Shown: in pieces, positions 1 through 5,710 of the stretch | Position numbering within the stretch: the first letter of the stretch is position 1 | Layout of the letters: each line of letters starts with the position of its first letter | Assembly: GCA_016840025.1 (NCBI GenBank) | Contig: JAEOTF010000106.1 | Span: 1 to 5,926, forward strand | Direction of reading: 5' to 3' | Length of the DNA stretch: 5,926 nucleotides | Source of the DNA: Candidatus Hodarchaeota archaeon | Lineage (GTDB): Archaea; Asgardarchaeota; Heimdallarchaeia; Hodarchaeales; YT1-039 | Translations under genes and position numbers: made by a program | The notes under the pieces: generated by a model | The model's database searches: none | What the model was told of the DNA's origin: nothing | Seen by the model: only the letters and a program-made list of their open reading frames with translations

Positions 1-651
1 GGGACAATAATATCAGGAATGCTTGCTACGGAAAGTATAGCTAAAACAAGTGCTGCTATAATTCCTCCATTCATTTTCGATATGATTCCTCTTTTCTTAG
101 CTGGTGCAAGGGGAATAACGCCGTATGTCGCAACTCCTAAAGCTGAAGTCGGTGAAACAGTTGCTGCAGTACGTAATGCTAAGTTTGCTAAAGCTCAAGG
201 TTTATCTACAAGAACAATGATAGGAGCTTACCTTGTAGGTTACATACCTGCAATAATAACCACCCCTATTTTTGCTCTTTTGCTTTGGAATGCATTCGGA
301 ATAGGAACAAGTCAGCTCCCTGCTCCCTCATTCCCTATTTTAGCAGCTTTTATTGCCCCTTTTGCAGCGGGTAGTTTTACTTCCATTTTGAATTTAGAAG
401 AGTTAGGAATAGGAGCAATTACAGCTTTATTTTTCGGACCAGGCGTAGCTATTGGCTTTGCATTTGGTGTAATATTTCCTCCTCATATGGCAGTTGCTCT
501 AGCTTTTGGTGGTATCTCAAGAATTGTTCTGAATAAAAAATATGGAAAAGAGAAAATTGAGGATAAGGGAACTACTGCTGCAACTGCACTTGCTGTTGGT
601 GGATCTCTAACCATTCCTTTATTAATCTTAAAGAAGCTATTATTTGTTTGA
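1..651 (+). CDS. OPT-family (oligopeptide/metal-chelate) transporter, C-terminal part, truncated by window edge
   Basis: The reading frame is open from the first base of the window, so the true start lies outside. The 216 residues visible are very hydrophobic, with about five or six membrane spans (roughly residues 15-35, 72-97, 110-126, 130-165 as a pair, and 190-214). The best family signal is FGIGTSQLPAP at residues 99-109, which resembles the conserved 'GIG...LPAP' segment near the C-terminus of prokaryotic OPT transporters. The family's usual ending also fits: glycine-rich helices, a short basic loop (KKYGKEK) and a last hydrophobic helix. OPT proteins import small peptides or metal chelates across the cytoplasmic membrane using the proton gradient; the substrate here cannot be read. 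The gene converges on the ABC permease with 20 nt between stop codons. A pyrimidine-rich run (about 658-670) follows the stop and could help termination. A related OPT-like family of unknown function is the main alternative. Confidence 0.7.
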   Translation, partial: GTIISGMLATESIAKTSAAIIPPFIFDMIPLFLAGARGITPYVATPKAEVGETVAAVRNAKFAKAQGLSTRTMIGAYLVGYIPAIITTPIFALLLWNAFGIGTSQLPAPSFPILAAFIAPFAAGSFTSILNLEELGIGAITALFFGPGVAIGFAFGVIFPPHMAVALAFGGISRIVLNKKYGKEKIEDKGTTAATALAVGGSLTIPLLILKKLLFV

Positions 652-671
652 TCTCAGGCTTTTCTCTTCCG

Positions 672-1451
672 TTAATTGGCTAAGGATTTTTTGAAAGCCT
701 TCTTTGCCCATAACATTCCCAGAAATGCAAACAGAGCAATTACTAAGAATGATGACCAGATTGGTATTGTTGCACTAGTCGCCATAATATTATCATTCGT
801 GAATAAAAACTCACGTAAGCCACTAATAAGATAGGTTGTAGGATTGAGATAGGAAATTATCTTCATCCAATCAGGCATAACATCAATGGGGTATAAGGCA
901 TTACTAGCAAACAAAAGTGGGAGATTAAGCAGAAAAATCATCATATGGTATGCCTCAGGTGTATCCGTTAAGGAAGCAATAGCTATTGCTACCCCTGCAA
1001 ATCCTAAACCAAAGCCTACCACCAGTAAAATTGCCCCTACTAATTTTAATGGATTATTCGAGATCCTTGCACCCATAAGAAGACTGACCAGGAATATTAG
1101 AATCGCCTGGATCATACTTTTAGTAACCACGGTGAAAGCATTCCCTGCGAGAATACTTGTCCTTGAAATGGGAGCCGCCAAATATTCTTTTACGATGCCT
1201 TGTCGACGTTCATTTAACCAACCTGAACCACCTGCAATGGCTCCCCCTAAACTACTCAAAGCTATAATCCCAGGAGCCATGAAAGCGATGTAAGAACCAG
1301 AAGAACCACCCATTGAAGAAAACAAACTCTTCATCCCCACACCAAATAAAACAACCCAAAGAATTGGTTGGATTAGCATCCCGGTTATCTCTGCAGGTTG
1401 TGCTAACATTTTCCGCATGTGCTTGTGCCATAATGTATATGTTGCCGTCAT
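672..1451 (-). CDS. ABC-2 type transporter permease (DrrB-like), 259 aa
   Basis: This is the membrane subunit of an ABC exporter that would pair with the ATPase encoded just upstream. The 259-residue length is typical of single-domain ABC-2 permeases. About six membrane helices are visible (near 22-40, 55-75, 105-128, 136-162, 168-188 and 229-249). Family hallmarks are MAPGIIALSSL at 58-68, the cytosolic coupling segment ERRQGIVKEYLAAPISR at 81-97, and a loop after helix 5 with ASNALYPIDVMPDW (182-195) followed by NPTTYLISGLRE (203-214). The start is supported by GGTGAT six nt before the ATG. The ATPase stop is 17 nt upstream, so the genes are almost certainly co-transcribed. The family exports drugs, lipids or polysaccharides, and the substrate here is unknown. 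A degraded copy of codons 202-225 lies at 3361-3432. Confidence 0.9.
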   Translation of the reverse strand: MTATYTLWHKHMRKMLAQPAEITGMLIQPILWVVLFGVGMKSLFSSMGGSSGSYIAFMAPGIIALSSLGGAIAGGSGWLNERRQGIVKEYLAAPISRTSILAGNAFTVVTKSMIQAILIFLVSLLMGARISNNPLKLVGAILLVVGFGLGFAGVAIAIASLTDTPEAYHMMIFLLNLPLLFASNALYPIDVMPDWMKIISYLNPTTYLISGLREFLFTNDNIMATSATIPIWSSFLVIALFAFLGMLWAKKAFKKSLAN

Positions 1452-1457
1452 TTTATT

Positions 1458-1463
1458 ATCACC
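1458..1463 (-). promoter_or_regulatory. Ribosome binding site GGTGAT of the ABC permease
   Basis: On the - strand, AAAGGTGATAATAAA immediately precedes the permease ATG. GGTGAT is complementary to the conserved 3' end of archaeal 16S rRNA and sits six nt before the start. It lies in the 17-nt gap after the ATPase stop, so the permease can be translated independently from the shared message. Confidence 0.7.
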
Positions 1464-1468
1464 TTTAT

Positions 1469-2431
1469 CTATTCATCCCTCAAAGAACGACCTGTATATT
1501 GGAAAAACACTTCTCCTAGATTCGGCTTGGTAATAGAAACATCTTCTATGTGAAATTCAACTTTATTGGCTAATGAAATGATTTCAACCAATCTACGATT
1601 ACCATTATCCACCCCAATCTGAAGATCTTCATCACCGAGATTCACTACCTGCACATATGATAAACTCTTAATCTTCTCAATGAAGTGGTCCTTTTGGCCT
1701 TTTCCAATTATACGGATCACATCCGCTCCCATTTTATCGATTAGCTCTTGGGGAGTACCTTCAATCACAATTTTCCCATGATCTATAATAGCAACTTGAT
1801 CTGCAAGTTGTTCCGCTTCATCCATGTAGTGTGTAGTCAATAATAGGGTCATTCCCTTTTCTTTTTTTAAATTCAGTATATACTGCCAGATATGACTACG
1901 TGTTTGCGGATCAAGACCCAAAGTAGGTTCATCTAAAAAGAGAATAGCCGGTGCAGTCATTAATGCACGAATTAATTCCAGACGACGCTTCATCCCGCCC
2001 GAGTAGGTGCGTACAAGTCGATCCGCAGCCTCATCCAATTCAACAAGGGCAAGAAGTTCAGCAGTTTTTGCCCGACGCTCCTTTTTATTCAACCCGTACA
2101 AACGTCCATGATAATCTAACACTTGTCGCCCCGTCAATTCAGTATCTAATACCATTTCTTGGAAAGTTACACCGATACGACGACGAACATCCATTGCTTG
2201 ATTAACTACATCAAAACCAGCAACCTTAGCAGAACCTGAGGTAGGTTCAAAGAGTGTTGTTAACATAGATATAGTCGTAGTCTTACCTGCACCATTCGGA
2301 CCAAGTAAAGCAAAAATGATATTGCTAGGAATTGACAGGTTAATTCCATCAACTGCAAGAACTTCATTACCATATTTTTTAACGAGTTCAGTAGTTTCTA
2401 TTGCGAAATTAGAGTTGTTATTGTTACTCAT
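1469..2431 (-). CDS. ABC transporter ATP-binding protein, DrrA/multidrug-efflux type, 320 aa
   Basis: This is the nucleotide-binding subunit that powers export through the DrrB-like permease encoded next. All ATPase motifs are intact: Walker A GPNGAGKT (44-51), Q-loop Q91, signature YSGGM (143-147), Walker B ILFLDEP with D167 and E168, D-loop GLDP (172-175) and switch histidine H201. After the ATPase core (to about 230) there is a roughly 90-residue C-terminal extension ending in LGEVFFQYTGRSLRDE. This matches the 'VF...TGRSLRD' tail of the DrrA (daunorubicin-resistance) family, which helps assembly with the permease. The first residues are asparagine-rich (SNNNNSN). The ATG overlaps the PadR stop as ATGA, which suggests translational coupling, and AAAGGAG lies eight nt upstream inside the PadR gene. 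The substrate is not deducible. A genuine antibiotic role is only one possibility. Confidence 0.95.
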   Translation of the reverse strand: MSNNNNSNFAIETTELVKKYGNEVLAVDGINLSIPSNIIFALLGPNGAGKTTTISMLTTLFEPTSGSAKVAGFDVVNQAMDVRRRIGVTFQEMVLDTELTGRQVLDYHGRLYGLNKKERRAKTAELLALVELDEAADRLVRTYSGGMKRRLELIRALMTAPAILFLDEPTLGLDPQTRSHIWQYILNLKKEKGMTLLLTTHYMDEAEQLADQVAIIDHGKIVIEGTPQELIDKMGADVIRIIGKGQKDHFIEKIKSLSYVQVVNLGDEDLQIGVDNGNRRLVEIISLANKVEFHIEDVSITKPNLGEVFFQYTGRSLRDE

Positions 2432-3000
2432 TGTTTAAACTCCTTTATTTTTTTATTATTAACTTTAAATTTTATTTCTGCCATTTTACCACTCTTAAAG
2501 TGATCTATTATTTCATTAAGCCATTCTAACTCAGTAGAAAGATGTCGAATTCGATGATCAATTAGCAGGTTGAAATGACCATGACCCTCTGCATTTTTTT
2601 GAGTCGTTTGGAGTATTTTTTTTAGTAATTCACGTCGTTTTTCCAGTAAACTCACAACTTCATCCAAAGGGAGTGCATCTACAAATGCTAGACTGATTGC
2701 ACTTCTATATTCAGAGGGTTCATAGTTTGAAAGACTTTTTCGTAATAGTTTCTGAAATTCTAGCTCTCCTTGGGATGTGATAGAATAAATTCGTTTAAAT
2801 GGACGATTCCCTTCCTGAACTTCTTTGAATTCTATCCATCCTTCTTCTGCCATCTTATGCAAGATACGATATGTTGTAGGTTTCTTTAATTGGATACTTG
2901 TTTCTATATGAGTGTCAATAAACTCATTTAATTTGTAACCATACATATCAAATTGCCGTAATAATCCCAACAAGAGGATTTTGCGTTCCATATTGATCAT
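2428..3000 (-). CDS. PadR-family winged-helix transcriptional regulator, 190 aa
   Basis: The N-terminal 90 residues form a PadR winged helix. The signature runs LLLGLLRQFDMYGYKLNEF (9-27), then the recognition-helix region KKPTTYRILHKMAEEGWI (39-56), then the wing GNRPFKRIYSITSQGELEF (64-82). Residues 95-170 are helical and charged, as in the C-terminal dimerisation/effector domain of longer PadR proteins. Members commonly repress an adjacent efflux operon and are released by a ligand that is often a transport substrate. Here the gene leads the operon, overlaps the ATPase by ATGA, and has a palindrome at its own promoter, so autorepression is the likely circuit. The start is not certain. The ATG at 3000 has no clear ribosome site. 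A second ATG at 2991 gives MERKILLLGLL, a common PadR beginning, with TGATC three nt before it. An in-frame stop near 3035 rules out a longer form. Confidence 0.93.
   Translation of the reverse strand: MINMERKILLLGLLRQFDMYGYKLNEFIDTHIETSIQLKKPTTYRILHKMAEEGWIEFKEVQEGNRPFKRIYSITSQGELEFQKLLRKSLSNYEPSEYRSAISLAFVDALPLDEVVSLLEKRRELLKKILQTTQKNAEGHGHFNLLIDHRIRHLSTELEWLNEIIDHFKSGKMAEIKFKVNNKKIKEFKQ
2440..2446 (-). promoter_or_regulatory. Ribosome binding site AAAGGAG of the ABC ATPase, inside the PadR 3' end
   Basis: Read on the - strand, AAAGGAG is followed by eight nt (tttaaaca) and then the ATPase ATG. The same bases encode the last residues of the PadR protein. The site supports the ATG at 2431 as the true start and explains how the ATPase can be translated despite the four-base gene overlap. 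Confidence 0.75.
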
Positions 3001-3036
3001 CGAACCATTTTGGGGAAATTTGGTTGCTAATTCTTA

Positions 3037-3068
3037 TAGTCCATATAGATTAGTCCATTTTGACTAAT
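3037..3068. promoter_or_regulatory. Probable PadR operator: 7-6-7 palindrome plus an extra direct half-site
   Basis: ATTAGTC (3049-3055), six nt, then GACTAAT (3062-3068) form a perfect inverted repeat. A further TAGTCCAT at 3037-3044 repeats TAGTCCAT at 3051-3058, 14 nt apart, adding a third half-site in direct orientation. The palindrome shares one base with the TATA box at 3068-3075 and reaches to about the expected transcription start near 3046. In archaea a protein bound here would block the polymerase. Its position before the padR gene makes PadR the natural ligand, but that is inference: other PadR operators vary widely in sequence. Confidence 0.65.
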
Positions 3069-3075
3069 ATATAAA
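3068..3075 (-). promoter_or_regulatory. TATA box of the PadR-ABC operon
   Basis: The - strand reads AAAGGTTTATATATTAG, with TTTATATA at 3075-3068 preceded by purines that could serve as a TFB recognition element. The usual archaeal spacing of about 25 nt would place transcription start near 3046 and leave a leader of about 45 nt before the ATG at 3000. Confidence 0.6.
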
Positions 3076-3320
3076 CCTTTAAAATTATTACCATATAAAA
3101 ATACCTATTGGGAGGATCCTACCTTAACAATCTGTACACAAAAATTATGGGCTAAAACCCAGTTATTTTCCGTAGAAAACATTCGAATTTTATTTATTAA
3201 GACATTCTAATCATTTAATCTCTGTGCTTGAGATGATATACTTAGATACAACATCTATCTTCCGTAATGATTATTGAATCTTACATTTGAATGTTTATTC
3301 TTCATATCAATCTAAAAGAA

Positions 3321-3358
3321 GTTATATAATGGCAATATTCAGACAAATGTATCAATTA
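3321..3358 (-). pseudogene. Remnant of a LysE exporter gene 3' end and its downstream flank
   Basis: These 38 bases match 4258-4295 at 31 positions without gaps (hand alignment). The matched region covers the last five sense codons of the LysE gene, its stop and 18 nt of downstream flank. Read on the - strand the remnant gives I-D-T-F-V-stop (3356-3339), against I-D-A-F-V-stop in the intact gene, with TGA in place of TAA. It sits two bases from the permease fragment but in a different frame. It may be a duplicated exporter end. A repeated transcription-termination segment is the alternative. Confidence 0.5.
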
Positions 3359-3360
3359 TA

Positions 3361-3432
3361 AGTAGCGAATATTTTGTTATGCATGAGTAAAAATACACGT
3401 ACGCTACTAATAAGATAGGTTGTCGGAGTGAA
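3361..3432 (-). pseudogene. Degraded fragment of an ABC-2 permease gene (codons 202-225)
   Basis: The fragment aligns without gaps to 777-848 inside the intact permease gene. By hand count 55 of 72 bases are identical, including an exact 18-base run (3406-3423 against 822-839). The corresponding translation, FTPTTYLISSVRVFLLMHNK then IFAT, keeps 13 of 24 permease residues, including PTTYLIS. Most base differences change the amino acid, as expected for a non-functional relic. No start, no membrane helices and no more of the permease can be recognised on either side. The frame happens to be continuous with the lamin-tail gene through its TAA stop at 3448-3450. It is either a partial duplication of the local gene or the last trace of a lost paralogue. 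Confidence 0.7.
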
Positions 3433-3447
3433 GGGATTGGTGCTGTA

Positions 3448-4095
3448 TTACCTCTTATATTTTAAGATTATAAAAGTTAGTGTGATGAAAGGAATGAAAA
3501 CGACAAATAAATGGTTAAATTCAGGAACTCCTGAGTTTTGTGAACCAGGTGTCCCATAATCGCCATTACCAAGGTCGGTAGTGGCTGGTCCCCAACTAGA
3601 TGCGACATTCTGGTTTGTTGAAGTGAGTTCTTTGTATTCTAAGGAGTACCCTGCTGCTAGTGGCCACCCCTCATTACTATCATAATCAACTCTCGCTACT
3701 TCTGTTCCCTCACCTGTGATTACAACAGAATCTGCATCCTGATTTAGACTAATTGGACTAGGAATATAAACATAATCTGGAGTGAATCCAGGGGTAGCTG
3801 ATCGTGCTAAAGTGAGATACGCTCCGCTAGCAATAATGAGTGGACCAACAATTGTATGAGTAGCGGTTCCAGCCTCACTTATTATCCAACCATCTAAATC
3901 AATCGCATCTCCTGTTGGATTGTATAATTCAAACCATTCTCCAGTAGTATCAGAAATAGCAGCAGGGTTATTCATGATTTCTGTAATAATGACATCTCCT
4001 GCTTGAGCAGCGCGAACTTCAACAGAAAGGGGTGTCGAAAAGGTTAAAAAACTAGCTATAAAAAATATAACGAAAACTGTTGCCTTTTTATTCAT
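3448..4095 (-). CDS. Secreted lamin-tail-domain surface protein with VPEF C-terminal membrane anchor, 215 aa
   Basis: Residues 1-28 are a signal peptide (MNKK, hydrophobic core, cleavage near VRA-AQ). The mature part begins with GDVIITEIMNNP (33-44) and EWFELYNPTGDAIDLDGW (53-70). These are hallmarks of the lamin-tail domain, an immunoglobulin-like beta-sandwich found on many secreted prokaryotic proteins. The domain closes with GYSLE (149-153) and YGTPGSQN (near 180-187). Then come VPEF (190-193), one membrane helix (194-212) and a basic tail KYKR, so the domain is displayed outside the cell. There is no enzyme domain, so a binding or structural role is likely but unproven. The frame can be extended to a TTG at 4134, but that would lie upstream of the transcription start predicted from the TATA box. 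The ATG at 4095 gives the cleanest signal peptide; the ATG at 4107 is the alternative. Confidence 0.85.
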   Translation of the reverse strand: MNKKATVFVIFFIASFLTFSTPLSVEVRAAQAGDVIITEIMNNPAAISDTTGEWFELYNPTGDAIDLDGWIISEAGTATHTIVGPLIIASGAYLTLARSATPGFTPDYVYIPSPISLNQDADSVVITGEGTEVARVDYDSNEGWPLAAGYSLEYKELTSTNQNVASSWGPATTDLGNGDYGTPGSQNSGVPEFNHLFVVFIPFITLTFIILKYKR

Positions 4096-4143
4096 GAAAA
4101 TGACCATCTCTAATAGATCATGATTTGATAACAAAAAACGTTA

Positions 4144-4151
4144 AATATAAA
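4144..4151 (-). promoter_or_regulatory. TATA box of the lamin-tail-domain gene
   Basis: The - strand reads GTGAAAAGCTTTATATTTAACG, with TTTATATT at 4151-4144 behind a purine-rich stretch suited to TFB. Transcription would start near 4122, about 27 nt before the ATG at 4095. This supports that start, or 4107, over the upstream TTG. Confidence 0.55.
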
Positions 4152-4275
4152 GCTTTTCACTAAGATTGTCAATAACAGTATAATTTTCCATAGTAGACCT
4201 ATTAGGAGCAAACTTGACTAATAATTGTCTTCCATCATGTTAAAAACATAAAAATAAGTTATTTCATGGTGATAT

Positions 4276-4932
4276 TTAGACAAATGCGTCAATTAATATT
4301 TTTATCATAATAAGAAAAATCACAAATGCGCTTGTTTTCGTAATAAGGTTTAGAGTTTTAACATTTGAAAGCTTTCTTGACCATCCTAATGAAAAACAAT
4401 AAAGAAGAACCCAGGTGAATATACCGGCTAGAAAAAATGCGGTTGCAGTCAATCTTGCGGGAATTGAACTTAAATCTAGTCCTTTACTTAGAAGATAGGA
4501 TCCAAAAGAAGCCCACCATAAATAACTCCAAGGTGAAGTCAAAACAAGTGCAAAACCTTTTAGATATTGTTGCACCAATGTCATATGCTTTGTTTTTTGC
4601 TTATATCCTTCAGTAATGATCATTTCTTCGGTAATTTCTGTTTTCCAAGCTCCCCATGCCATTATACTCAAGATAAGGACATTTACCAATACTAGAATAA
4701 ATTTAACACTTGAATTTTCTATTGCATCTTCTAAAAATTCTGATCCAAGTGACATCGCTGTCATCGCAATGACGAAATCACCTGACATGGCGCCTATCCC
4801 TGTAATGATCCCTAAAAACCACCCTTTCTTTTGTGAAAGTGTTTGTTTAAGCATTTCTAGGTTAATGGGCCCTATAGGAACAGCTAGGGTGATACCAAGA
4901 GCAAATAAGAAGAAAATATCTGATAAGTCCAT
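4276..4932 (-). CDS. LysE/RhtB-family exporter, 218 aa
   Basis: The 218-residue length and six predicted helices (about 3-25, 38-63, 77-95, 122-148, 160-182, 196-216) are typical of the LysE/RhtB translocators. These export amino acids or other small solutes, driven by the proton gradient. The N-terminal signature is present as AVPIGPINLEML (17-28), followed by the long second helix GIITGIGAMSGDFVIAMTAM (41-60). The conserved segment opening helix 4, usually with an NP motif, appears here as LTSPWSYLWW (131-140), with serine in place of asparagine. A charged loop (98-118) separates the two three-helix halves. The substrate cannot be predicted. No ribosome site precedes the ATG, and a TATA box is centred about 25 nt upstream, so the message is probably leaderless. 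The gene follows the coiled-coil gene by 65 nt on the same strand but seems to have its own promoter. Confidence 0.88.
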   Translation of the reverse strand: MDLSDIFFLFALGITLAVPIGPINLEMLKQTLSQKKGWFLGIITGIGAMSGDFVIAMTAMSLGSEFLEDAIENSSVKFILVLVNVLILSIMAWGAWKTEITEEMIITEGYKQKTKHMTLVQQYLKGFALVLTSPWSYLWWASFGSYLLSKGLDLSSIPARLTATAFFLAGIFTWVLLYCFSLGWSRKLSNVKTLNLITKTSAFVIFLIMIKILIDAFV

Positions 4933-4952
4933 TAGCTATTCGTTGTTTTTTC

Positions 4953-4962
4953 GATATATATC
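4953..4962 (-). promoter_or_regulatory. TATA box of the LysE exporter gene (leaderless arrangement)
   Basis: GATATATATC, itself a perfect palindrome, is centred about 25 nt before the exporter ATG. Normal archaeal spacing would start the transcript at or next to the A of the start codon. No Shine-Dalgarno-like sequence lies in the intervening bases (cgaaaaaacaacgaatagct), which agrees with a leaderless mRNA. Confidence 0.5.
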
Positions 4963-4983
4963 AGCTTTATCTTGCTTTTCTTT

Positions 4984-5003
4984 GTCTAATTCTATTATTA
5001 GAC
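4984..5003. repeat. Perfect 7-bp inverted repeat with 6-nt loop at the end of the hypothetical gene
   Basis: GTCTAAT (4984-4990), TCTATT, ATTAGAC (4997-5003) can form a short hairpin. It overlaps the TAA stop of the coiled-coil gene and lies about 20 nt upstream of the exporter TATA box. It could end or stabilise the upstream message, or bind a regulator. An overlapping GACTAAT (5001-5007) equals one arm of the PadR-promoter palindrome. Confidence 0.45.
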
Positions 5004-5522
5004 TAATCCATTCCACAGAGAAGAATCATCCTCTTCATTTGTTTTGTTCATTACATCCTGAGAAAGTTTATCCCCTACAGTATTTAGTTCTATCCGATTT
5101 ACACGTATTAATTTATTCCCTAAATCATTAAGCAGATTCTTTGTACTTCGGGGTGGAACATAATTAGGTATTGTACGCATGAAGTTTTTTCTAGTCCCCT
5201 CTATTTTCGCTTCGATTCGTAAATCTAACCCGTCAAATAAACGCATGAGATCTTCCCTATTCATACTTCCATCCATATGCTTATAGAGGGTTTTGACTAC
5301 ATCAATTTGGGTGCTTTCTATGATTCGTTTACTAACTTTATTTAATCGCTTACTAAGATCCTGAAGGTCTTTTGCGATCTCACCCCGGGAGACTGTTCGG
5401 GAAGGATACCTATAGGAGTTAGTATATTCAGTTAGTTCAGATGTCATTGCTGAAGTTGTTTTTTCAGTAATTAAATTAAATACCCCTCTAACAAGATTTT
5501 CTGATTTATTCATATGCACCAT
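4998..5522 (-). CDS. Hypothetical coiled-coil protein, possibly phasin/PhaE-like, 174 aa
   Basis: I do not recognise this protein securely. It is soluble and charged, with no signal peptide or membrane segment, and is largely helical with coiled-coil character. Three segments share a loose plan of an arginine-containing start followed by leucine heptads ending in V/I-x-R-I. In the 174-residue form they are PSRTVSRGEIAKDLQDLSKR (40-59, continuing LNKVSKRI), REDLMRLFDGLDLRIEAKI (89-107) and VPPRSTKNLLNDLGNKLIRV (112-131). A proline-arginine motif before a short leucine coil recalls the C-terminal part of PhaE and other polyhydroxyalkanoate-granule proteins, but this is only a resemblance. The C-terminus is acidic (NEEDDSS). 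The frame extends to a TTG at 5537. ATG codons at 5522 (AGGA two nt upstream) and 5513 (GGTG three nt upstream) are better starts, and the choice between them is open. Confidence 0.75.
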   Translation of the reverse strand: MVHMNKSENLVRGVFNLITEKTTSAMTSELTEYTNSYRYPSRTVSRGEIAKDLQDLSKRLNKVSKRIIESTQIDVVKTLYKHMDGSMNREDLMRLFDGLDLRIEAKIEGTRKNFMRTIPNYVPPRSTKNLLNDLGNKLIRVNRIELNTVGDKLSQDVMNKTNEEDDSSLWNGLV

Positions 5523-5710
5523 GTTCCTAGTATTCAATCTAATAATTTTTTCTTATGAAAATTAAAGAATATTAAGTACAATTTTGAACACCAAATCGAA
5601 GATACTAGATAGTTTTTACAATAATCTTTTAAATTGGATAGAAGGCTTATCTACTTGTTTTTCAGGCAGAACTTATCCTGCTCACATAATGATTGTAAAT
5701 TTAATGTTTA

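Larger units (their letters stand above)
3001..3447. other. 447-bp intergenic region with operon promoter and gene-fragment scar
   Basis: No intact gene is visible on either strand. The left end (3001-3075) holds the leader, operator and TATA box of the PadR operon. The right half (3321-3432) holds two abutting fragments derived from, or related to, the LysE exporter and ABC permease genes. The middle (about 3076-3320) is AT-rich and mostly featureless. It has a short weak hairpin (TGGG...CCCA, about 3148-3161) and a 16-base stretch at 3165-3180 that matches 4183-4198 at 13 positions. Confidence 0.75.

Noticed and set aside
886..1293. Open frame of 135 codons on the + strand inside the ABC permease
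   Set aside because: It is antisense to a well-conserved permease. Its composition is unlike a protein family, and the permease has motifs, a ribosome site and operon context.
1313..1519. Open frame of 68 codons on the + strand across the permease start and ATPase end
   Set aside because: It is antisense to two confident genes, has no ribosome site and shows no family resemblance.
1951..2205. Open frame of 84 codons on the + strand inside the ABC ATPase
   Set aside because: It lies opposite the signature, Walker B and Q-loop coding region, so its bases are explained by the ATPase.
3111..3124. AGGATCCT-centred palindrome as a regulatory site or terminator
   Set aside because: Only the central eight bases pair perfectly. 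There is no following T run, and it lies away from any start or stop.
3148..3161. TGGG-loop-CCCA hairpin as part of a small RNA or tRNA
   Set aside because: The stem is only four base pairs, and no tRNA arms or other paired elements are nearby.
4096..4134. Longer N-terminus for the lamin-tail protein from the TTG at 4134
   Set aside because: The TTG would lie upstream of the transcription start expected from the TATA box at 4144-4151, and it would put a polar stretch before the signal peptide.
4616..5131. Open frame of 171 codons on the + strand across the LysE gene and the coiled-coil gene
   Set aside because: It is a shadow. It spans two - strand genes and the exporter promoter, and its composition (rich in I, S, P and H) looks non-coding.
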